DNA of 6,643 nt from Eubacterium sp. TM05-53 (lineage in GTDB: Bacteria; Bacillota_I; Bacilli_A; Erysipelotrichales; Erysipelotrichaceae), in the NCBI RefSeq assembly GCF_003436425.1, contig NZ_QSPK01000073.1, positions 3,968 to 10,610 of the forward strand. Reading direction: 5' to 3'. A program made the position numbers and the translations under genes. A model generated the notes under the pieces. That model did not search any database, was not told the origin of the DNA, and was given only the letters and a program-made list of their open reading frames with translations. Position 1 is the first letter of the stretch; every line of letters begins with the position of its first letter. Of this stretch, positions 1 to 4,212 are shown in pieces.

Positions 1-1
1 G

Positions 2-205
2 GAAATGGATGTAATTAGAGCCATTGTAGATGCTAGAACTTCGCAGAATCTTACACAAAAAGAATTATCTGAGCGTACAGGCATCAATCAGGCAGATATC
101 AGCAAACTTGAGAATGGAACTAAAAATCCGTCGATTAATTTATTAAAAAGATGAGCTGAAGGTATGGGAATGACACTTAAAATTGAGTTTGTGCCAAAGC
201 ATTAA
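2..205 (+). pseudogene. XRE-family HTH regulator (HigA-like antitoxin), 5'-partial, internal stop
   Basis: The frame enters from the left edge and reads EMDVIRAIVDARTSQ followed by NLTQKELSERTGINQADIS, then KLENGTKNPSINLLKR. This is a classic XRE/Cro helix-turn-helix. The ending MTLKIEFVPKH and the DIIxAIxDARxSxxLTQKELSE style of start are typical of HigA-type antitoxins, which bind their own promoter and neutralise a RelE/HigB-like toxin normally encoded just upstream, here outside the window. In this family the residue between KR and AEG is nearly always Leu. Here that codon is TGA at 152-154, so the protein would lose its last 16 residues. One base change (TTA to TGA) would explain it. The HTH itself is complete, so a shortened protein could still bind DNA. 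The true start is not visible. The family call is fairly secure; the antitoxin role is inferred from resemblance only. Confidence 0.75.
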
Positions 206-235
206 TTATATTTTTAAATATTATATTGTTAGTTG

Positions 236-267
236 GCAGTTGATCATCTATAGATTAACTGCTTTTT
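236..267 (+). terminator. Rho-independent terminator after the HTH gene
   Basis: A 10-bp stem pairs 236-245 with 253-262, with one G-T wobble and a 7-base loop, and five T residues follow at 263-267. It starts 30 bases after the stop of the HTH frame and should end that transcript before the next promoter. Confidence 0.75.
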
Positions 268-277
268 AAATTTCTTT

Positions 278-305
278 TGGTATGATAAATTATATAAAAG
301 TGAGG
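278..305 (+). promoter_or_regulatory. Extended -10 promoter and ribosome binding site of the phosphatase fragment
   Basis: TGG followed by TATGAT at 278-286 is an extended -10 element. No convincing -35 box is seen in the terminator region upstream, which extended -10 promoters tolerate. A purine-rich AGTGAGG at 299-305 precedes ATG 317 by 11 bases. These elements suggest that the phosphatase fragment keeps its native upstream control region. Confidence 0.45.
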
Positions 306-316
306 TTTTTTTGATT

Positions 317-370
317 ATGAAGAAAGTGCTTTTTATTTGCCACGGCAGCCTTTGGCGTAGTGAGAAATAA
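317..370 (+). pseudogene. 5' fragment of low-molecular-weight protein tyrosine phosphatase
   Basis: The frame reads MKKVLFICHGSLWRSEK and then stops. The first ten residues match the start of low-molecular-weight protein tyrosine phosphatases, whose N-terminus is typically (M)KKVLFICHGNICRSPMAE. In that family the Cys and Arg of the CX5R loop catalyse dephosphorylation, and proteins are about 150 residues long. Here Cys8 and Arg14 keep the CX5R spacing and Ser15 is kept, but N-I-C has become S-L-W and the frame ends two codons later. No downstream phosphatase sequence is visible in any frame I read. The fragment has its own ribosome binding site and probable promoter, so it looks like a real gene start cut off by an insertion or recombination rather than a functional 17-residue peptide. 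The match is short, so the call is probable rather than certain. Confidence 0.6.
335..361. other. Candidate attachment-site junction (chromosome/element boundary)
   Basis: Similarity to the phosphatase start runs to about 346 and degrades over 347-361, where Arg-Ser codons are still shared. The stretch contains the near-palindrome TGCC-AC-GGCA at 339-348, of the kind found in tyrosine-recombinase core sites. Everything to the left looks like ordinary chromosome and everything to the right looks like accessory DNA. The boundary position is inference. No matching second att copy lies in the window. Confidence 0.35.
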
Positions 371-372
371 AA

Positions 373-386
373 GCTTTATATAAAGC
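373..386. repeat. 14-bp perfect palindrome
   Basis: GCTTTATATAAAGC reads the same on both strands. It lies just inside the proposed element boundary. It could be a binding site for a dimeric regulator or a recombination accessory protein. Its function is unknown. Confidence 0.5.
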
Positions 387-413
387 GGTAATTAGATAGT
401 TATAAAATGATTG

Positions 414-461
414 TGTGCCTATTTTGTGCCTGGAAAAGAAATTATATGCATACAATGTGCC
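414..461 (+). repeat. Three TGTGCC direct repeats
   Basis: TGTGCC occurs at 414-419, 425-430 and 456-461. The first two are part of TGTGCCT and are spaced 11 bases apart, about one helical turn. The third continues as TGTGCCAC, which shares TGCCAC with the proposed core at 339-344. Such spacing fits integrase or excisionase arm sites, but a chance cluster cannot be excluded. Apart from this and the palindrome at 373-386, I see nothing gene-like between 371 and 489. Confidence 0.35.
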
Positions 462-489
462 ACACTATTAATAAGTTATATGTAATGTA

Positions 490-519
490 GACGTCAAGTG
501 GTTGATGTCTTTTTATTTT
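490..519 (+). terminator. Rho-independent terminator upstream of the cargo gene
   Basis: An 8-bp stem (490-497 with 502-509, one G-T wobble) encloses a GTGG loop and runs into TTTTT at 510-514 and a further T-rich tract to 519. No intact gene ends just upstream, so it may be a leftover end of a gene removed or displaced by insertion. Confidence 0.7.
500..519 (+). repeat. Left copy of 20-bp direct repeat flanking the cargo gene
   Basis: GGTTGATGTCTTTTTATTTT here is identical to 2103-2122. Both copies are the 3' half of a terminator hairpin plus its T-tract, while the 5' halves differ (GACGTCAA here, GACATTAAC on the right). The copies are 1603 bases apart and bracket only the cargo gene. Confidence 0.85.
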
Positions 520-550
520 AATGATATACCTTATATATGATATTATCATT
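520..550. promoter_or_regulatory. Inverted repeat and probable weak promoter of the cargo gene
   Basis: AATGATA at 520-526 is mirrored by TATCATT at 544-550 across 17 AT-rich bases. Within it, TTAATG (518-523) and TATTAT (541-546) are spaced 17 bases apart and could be -35 and -10 boxes. The inverted repeat would overlap such a promoter, as an operator does. In DNA this AT-rich the boxes may be fortuitous. Confidence 0.3.
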
Positions 551-557
551 CGTATTT

Positions 558-564
558 GGAGGTG
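558..564 (+). promoter_or_regulatory. Ribosome binding site fixing the cargo gene start
   Basis: GGAGGTG is a near-perfect Shine-Dalgarno sequence nine bases before ATG 574. An in-frame TTG at 556 overlaps this site and therefore cannot be the true start, so ATG 574 was chosen. Confidence 0.85.
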
Positions 565-573
565 AATTATTTT

Positions 574-2082
574 ATGCCGAGAACAGGTGTTACAATATAT
601 GATATGCTAATTTCATGCCCGGGGGATGTGTTAAATTATATTGATACAATTAATGAGGTAGTTAGATCTTTTAATTCTAGTATTGGTAGAGTAAATAATT
701 TGCGAATTGATTGTAGACATTGGTCAACTGATAGTTATGCACAATCTGGAGGAAGACCTCAAGCATTATTAAATTCGCAATTTGTATTAGATTGTGATAT
801 GGCTGTTGCAGTCTTTTGGAGTAGATTTGGTTCCCCAACAGGAGAATATGATTCTGGAACTGAAGAAGAAATAGAGGAGATGCTTGCACAAAATAAACAG
901 GTGTTTCTATATTTTGTTGATACTCCAATTTCACCATCTGAATTAGATGAAGATCAGTATAGAAAAATTAGAACATTTAAAGATAAATATAAGGATAGAG
1001 GTATTTATACAGAAGTTAAATCTAAAGAAGAGTTTGCTTCTTCATTTACTAATCAATTATATTTATATGCCTTATCAAACTTGATTGGTAATAATCAATA
1101 CTATTCAAGTAATGGAAATTCATTTTTATCAATTAAAGAATACAGTAATGAAACGGGAAATATTAAAGCATGTAATTTGCGATCGTTTAAAGATGCATTT
1201 TACAGGGAGCATCAACAAGAAATTTTAGATTTGTTTGAAGATGCAGTTAAGATTACTTTGTCTTCTGCAATAAATGAGACGGAATCACAGAAACATTTTG
1301 CTTATATGAGGTCATCAAATATAGATATTCCTGTTGCTTGGAAAAATACTATAACCAAATATTTAAATAAATTGAATGTGTCGATTCCAACCGGATTTTG
1401 GAATGTTGGTAATTTGGGAAGGATGGAAACATTAAATCCTTTAATTGGTGGAGATTCATTGATAGGAACTGAGGATGAAGAGAAACATTATAAAGATATA
1501 AAAAAATTAAATGAATTAATAAAAAAAACTACAGATTGGAAAGATTATTTTGAAAGTTTAAAAGAATTTCAATCGGTTGAATTAATTGTTGCAAATGATG
1601 GATTGAAAGTTGATGAAGATATTGAAATAAAATTAATTATTCCTAAAGATAAATTATTGATGAAGAACCTAATTCCTATTCCTGGAGAGAATATAATTAA
1701 GGAGTATTTACGAGTAGAACTAGAAAACAGGATATTTAAACCATTAATAAATGATGAAGTAGAGGAATATGGATATTATCCTGAGACTATAGAAAAAACA
1801 ATGCCAGTCATTGATAGTTTTCCTTTTGTTACAAAGTATGTAAATACATACGAAGAGGACAAAGACGATTATATGGAACGAATTGATGACATATTTTGTT
1901 ATGATTATTACAAAAGAGAAAAAGAAGATGTACTTACATTTCATATTGACTATTTAAAACATCACAAAGCAATGGCTTTTCCATCTGTATTGATTTTTAA
2001 AGATTTACCTGAAAAAATTGATTATGAGATAACTTCCAAATATTGTCCAAATATTATTAAAGGAACTCTGTATCTTTCATAA
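574..2082 (+). CDS. TIR/deoxyribosyltransferase-like (DUF4062-type) protein, candidate defence effector
   Basis: This is a 502-residue soluble protein with no signal peptide or membrane segment. Residues 1-168 form an alternating alpha/beta domain with conserved-looking blocks: SCPGDV (14-19), HWSTDSYAQSGGRPQ (49-63), DCDMAVAVFWSRFG (73-86), SGTEEEIEEM (94-103) and KQVFLYF (108-114). The order 'F(G) - SGTxxEI - gk-V' resembles nucleoside deoxyribosyltransferase and TIR-like folds, in which a Glu at this place is catalytic; Glu99 is the best candidate. I believe relatives are often labelled DUF4062. Residues about 170-333 are not recognised. Two beta-rich segments (about 334-361 and 453-501) flank a helical insert, and the last ends IIKGTLYL. 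Many TIR-fold proteins cleave NAD or nucleotides in antiphage defence, so a cell-suicide or nucleotide-hydrolysing role is inferred, not shown. It is a lone gene between two related terminators, with more A/T-rich codons than parA by eye, consistent with separate acquisition. Confidence 0.7.
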   Translation: MPRTGVTIYDMLISCPGDVLNYIDTINEVVRSFNSSIGRVNNLRIDCRHWSTDSYAQSGGRPQALLNSQFVLDCDMAVAVFWSRFGSPTGEYDSGTEEEIEEMLAQNKQVFLYFVDTPISPSELDEDQYRKIRTFKDKYKDRGIYTEVKSKEEFASSFTNQLYLYALSNLIGNNQYYSSNGNSFLSIKEYSNETGNIKACNLRSFKDAFYREHQQEILDLFEDAVKITLSSAINETESQKHFAYMRSSNIDIPVAWKNTITKYLNKLNVSIPTGFWNVGNLGRMETLNPLIGGDSLIGTEDEEKHYKDIKKLNELIKKTTDWKDYFESLKEFQSVELIVANDGLKVDEDIEIKLIIPKDKLLMKNLIPIPGENIIKEYLRVELENRIFKPLINDEVEEYGYYPETIEKTMPVIDSFPFVTKYVNTYEEDKDDYMERIDDIFCYDYYKREKEDVLTFHIDYLKHHKAMAFPSVLIFKDLPEKIDYEITSKYCPNIIKGTLYLS

Positions 2083-2089
2083 TTATACA

Positions 2090-2122
2090 GACATTAACAA
2101 AAGGTTGATGTCTTTTTATTTT
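2090..2122 (+). terminator. Rho-independent terminator after the cargo gene
   Basis: A 9-bp stem (2090-2098 with 2104-2112, one T-G wobble) with loop AAAAG is followed by TTTTTATTTT. It begins 7 bases after the cargo stop codon and separates that gene from parA. Confidence 0.8.
2103..2122 (+). repeat. Right copy of 20-bp direct repeat flanking the cargo gene
   Basis: Identical to 500-519. The match ends sharply at 2122 (G follows here, A at 520). Together the two copies delimit a single-gene unit. Confidence 0.85.
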
Positions 2123-2190
2123 GTCTACATAGCACTATATGTGCAACGAAAGGGGGAAAGAAAACAATAATTTAGAAAGGAGATGATAAA

Positions 2191-3009
2191 ATGTGCGAAG
2201 TAATTGCAGTCGCAAATCAGAAGGGTGGTGTTGCAAAAACAACAACATCAGTATCGTTGGCAGCTATTATGGCTAAAGGTGATAAAAAAATATTGTTAAT
2301 TGACTTCGATCCACAAGGACATACCACAAAATCATTAGGATTTCAGGATAAAAGTTCCTACGATTTATCTATGACGGATGTTTTAAATTCTGTTATTCAA
2401 GATAATCCAATTGATATATCAAGACTGATTGTACATTCACAAGAGAAAGTGGATTTAGTACCGTCGAATATTTCACTTGCAGGAATTAGTAATGGATTGG
2501 AGTCTGTAATGTGCAGAGAAACAATTCTAAAACGATTTGTGGACACTGTAAAAGATCAATATGATTATGTCATCATTGATACAAATCCAACTTTAGGCAC
2601 GATGCAAATCAATGCATTAACAGCATCAGACAGTGTGATTATTCCTGTTCAAGCTGAACCTTTTGCCGTAGATGGAATGGGGGATTTATTAAAAAGTATT
2701 CAGCTGACAAAAAGGAATTTAAATTCGAATTTAACAATTAAAGGAATTCTAATCACAATGGTAGATAATCGAACGAATCTTTCAAAAAAGATTACAACAG
2801 ATATTCATGAGAATTTTGGAAATTATATTAAAGTATTTAACAATACAATTCCTAAGTGTGTCAAAGTAGCTGAAGCTAGTGGCGTAGGTGAAAGTATTCT
2901 GAAATATGATCCTCATGGTGCAGCAACAAAAGCATACGAAAAATTAGCGAAGGAGGTGCTGTATGTCGAAAAAGAATCTAAACGACATAAAGATTCCTTC
3001 CTTCGATGA
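2191..3009 (+). CDS. parA: ParA/Soj-type chromosome-partitioning ATPase
   Basis: This 272-residue Walker-type ATPase binds DNA non-specifically when ATP-bound and moves or spaces ParB-DNA complexes, giving stable inheritance of plasmids and mobile elements. Visible motifs are the deviant Walker A KGGVAKTTT (11-19; Lys11 is the signature lysine, Lys16 the P-loop lysine), Walker A' LLIDFDPQGH (35-44) and Walker B YVIIDTNP (126-133). The usual second Gly of KGGVGKT is Ala15. There is no N-terminal DNA-binding extension, so it is of the short Soj-like class. The start is fixed by AAAGGAGA at 2176-2183, seven bases before ATG. The final 47 bases overlap parB, and the tail after about residue 258 (YVEKESKRHKDSFLR) is charged and probably shaped by that overlap. 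The region 2123-2175 contains a small GCAC-TATAT-GTGC dyad (2132-2144) but no clear promoter. Confidence 0.93.
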   Translation: MCEVIAVANQKGGVAKTTTSVSLAAIMAKGDKKILLIDFDPQGHTTKSLGFQDKSSYDLSMTDVLNSVIQDNPIDISRLIVHSQEKVDLVPSNISLAGISNGLESVMCRETILKRFVDTVKDQYDYVIIDTNPTLGTMQINALTASDSVIIPVQAEPFAVDGMGDLLKSIQLTKRNLNSNLTIKGILITMVDNRTNLSKKITTDIHENFGNYIKVFNNTIPKCVKVAEASGVGESILKYDPHGAATKAYEKLAKEVLYVEKESKRHKDSFLR

Positions 3010-3907
3010 TTTATTTACAACTGAGCAACAAAGACAGGAAGAAAATCTTGAAAAAGTAGTTCAATTGGATGTTGATACAATCCATGATTTTAAGAATCAT
3101 CCATTTCGTGTTGAAGAAGATGCTGATATGCAAAAATTAATGGATAGTATACAAGAAAGTGGAGTTTTGATGCCTGTATTAGTACGCCCAGATAAAGATG
3201 GAAATGGTTATGAAATGATTTCGGGTCATAGGCGAAAATATGCATTGTCACACCTTGGTATGCATAAAGTAGATGCAATTGTACGAAATATTGATGATGA
3301 TCAGGCAATTATATTAATGGTCGATTCAAATATACATCGTGAACATATTTCACCGAGTGAAAAAGGATTTGCGTATAAATTAAAACTTGAAGCATTAAAA
3401 AGAAGCACTGGAAGACCAAGTAAAGAAAATGTGTCTCAACTTGGGACACAAAAAAGATCTGACCAGTTACTTGCTGAAGAATCAGGTGATAGTCGAAATC
3501 AAATTCAAAGATATATCCGATTGACTTATCTAATTGAACCATTAAGAGATATGGTGGATGGAAGAAACAAAGATGGCATAACAATGGCACTTACACCGGC
3601 TGTTGAGCTTTCATTTTTAAAAACTGAGCAACAGAAAGACGTGTCTGATTTAATTAGTTCAACTTTTCATACACCAAGTCTTGGTCAGGCACAGCAGTTG
3701 AAAAGATTGAGTCAGCAAGGACAATGGAACCTAGTTCAGATCAATCAAATGCTTGCACAAAATAAACCCAATCAAAAAGAAAAACTAAGTTTTGGTATGG
3801 ATGAAATAGACACATATTTTCCAAAAACGTATACACCAAGACAAAAGAAGGAGGTTATCGTAAAATTACTTGTAAATTGGCAGAAAAAAAGAGAACAACA
3901 ACGATAG
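2963..3907 (+). CDS. parB: ParB-family partition protein
   Basis: This 314-residue partner of ParA loads onto a centromere site and spreads as a CTP-dependent clamp. The ParB/Spo0J N-terminal domain spans about 33-140: the ISGHRRKYA motif (86-94) carries the G-x-R-R CTP-binding signature, and SNIHREHISPSEKGFAY (122-138) matches the conserved 'N-x-x-R-x-x-L/I-S-P-x-E' box. A helix-turn-helix follows at about 165-188 (RSDQLLAEESGDSRNQIQRY), giving centromere recognition. The C-terminal part (about 230-314) is helical and rich in Gln and Lys and likely dimerises. The start at 2963 has AAGGAGGTG at 2950-2958, inside parA, so the two genes are translationally coupled. Length is close to that of chromosomal ParB. 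The GRPSKENVSQLGTQKRS linker (about 150-166) between domains is polar. Partition of a mobile element, rather than of the chromosome, is inferred from the neighbours. Confidence 0.92.
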   Translation: MSKKNLNDIKIPSFDDLFTTEQQRQEENLEKVVQLDVDTIHDFKNHPFRVEEDADMQKLMDSIQESGVLMPVLVRPDKDGNGYEMISGHRRKYALSHLGMHKVDAIVRNIDDDQAIILMVDSNIHREHISPSEKGFAYKLKLEALKRSTGRPSKENVSQLGTQKRSDQLLAEESGDSRNQIQRYIRLTYLIEPLRDMVDGRNKDGITMALTPAVELSFLKTEQQKDVSDLISSTFHTPSLGQAQQLKRLSQQGQWNLVQINQMLAQNKPNQKEKLSFGMDEIDTYFPKTYTPRQKKEVIVKLLVNWQKKREQQR

Positions 3908-3916
3908 TATGACATT

Positions 3917-3969
3917 GGGGATTTATAGGTGTGAATGTAAAATTACATTTTCCCCCTAAAACCCCTTTT
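3917..3969 (+). terminator. Possible terminator or structured 3' region after parB
   Basis: GGGGATTTATAGG (3917-3929) can pair imperfectly with CCTAAAACCCC (3955-3965), enclosing a smaller dyad AATGTAA/TTACATT (3934-3949). Four T residues follow. The stem has a mismatch and a bulge and the T-run is short, so termination may be partial. Confidence 0.4.
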
Positions 3970-4005
3970 AAAGAACCGAAGGAATCTCTTTGTGAAGAAT
4001 AACTC

Positions 4006-4077
4006 TACTAGTAAATACTCAATAACTAAGAGTACTTACTAGATTTATACATTAGAAAGAAATTATATTTACTAGTA
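4006..4077. repeat. Three-copy CTAGTAARTA motif, possible parS-like or operator array
   Basis: CTAGTAAATACTC (4008-4020) is mirrored by GAGTACTTACTAG (4030-4042) with one mismatch over 13 bp and a 9-base spacer. A third copy, ATTTACTAGTA (4067-4077), is an exact reverse complement of 4006-4016. The array lies 98 bases after parB and just before the small peptide gene. It could be the ParB centromere, an operator, or a structured leader. Otherwise the 195 bases from 3908 to 4102 hold no gene. A TATATT at 4076-4081 could be a -10 box for the downstream peptide. Confidence 0.5.
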
Positions 4078-4102
4078 TATTGGATTTACAGAGGTGATTC
4101 TA

Positions 4103-4168
4103 ATGAGGTTATTTAATTCAATTATGTTTTTAGTTTTACTCTTTTGCTATTTGATGGCAGGAGGATGA
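4103..4168 (+). CDS. 21-residue hydrophobic micropeptide, possible leader peptide
   Basis: ATG 4103 follows GAGGTG (4091-4096) at a suitable distance and opens a frame reading MRLFNSIMFLVLLFCYLMAGG. Residues 5-18 are almost wholly hydrophobic and could span a membrane once. I see no lipobox or known toxin signature. The stop (4166-4168) lies two bases before a terminator stem that precedes the adhesin gene, so translating ribosomes would cover or approach the hairpin. This position suggests a regulatory leader peptide. It could equally be a small membrane protein of the element, or a chance frame with a good ribosome binding site. I do not recognise its family. Confidence 0.5.
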   Translation: MRLFNSIMFLVLLFCYLMAGG

Positions 4169-4169
4169 T

Positions 4170-4197
4170 AGTCAGACTTAAGGGTCTGGCTTTTTTT
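4170..4197 (+). terminator. Terminator hairpin in the adhesin leader, candidate attenuator
   Basis: An 8-bp stem pairs 4170-4177 with 4184-4191 (one T-G wobble) around a TTAAGG loop, and the stem runs into seven T residues (4191-4197). It ends 4 bases before the adhesin ribosome binding site. Either the adhesin has no room for its own promoter between terminator and start, or transcription must read through. No clear competing antiterminator stem was found by eye. Confidence 0.7.
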
Positions 4198-4201
4198 GTG
4201 G

Positions 4202-4208
4202 AAAGGAA
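4202..4208 (+). promoter_or_regulatory. Ribosome binding site fixing the adhesin start
   Basis: AAAGGAA sits four bases before ATG 4213, and a signal peptide starts there. An in-frame TTG at 4144 lies inside the micropeptide gene and would translate through the terminator, so it is rejected. Confidence 0.75.
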
Positions 4209-4212
4209 ACTT

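Noticed and set aside
407..490. 27-codon open frame between the phosphatase fragment and the cargo gene
   Set aside because: There is no ribosome binding site, the residues are not protein-like (Cys- and Met-rich), and it runs through the TGTGCC repeats into a terminator stem.
556..573. TTG start for the cargo gene
   Set aside because: The TTG overlaps the Shine-Dalgarno sequence GGAGGTG that serves ATG 574, and has no good site of its own.
677..937. Minus-strand open frame of 86 codons inside the cargo gene
   Set aside because: It lies wholly antisense to a well-supported gene, has no recognisable motif and its composition is that expected of a shadow frame. The same applies to minus-strand frames at 1744-1944, 3090-3308, 3309-3590 and 5287-5493.
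4144..4212. TTG start giving 23 extra residues on the adhesin
   Set aside because: It would begin inside the micropeptide gene and translate through a terminator hairpin, and it would bury the signal peptide behind an unlikely leader.
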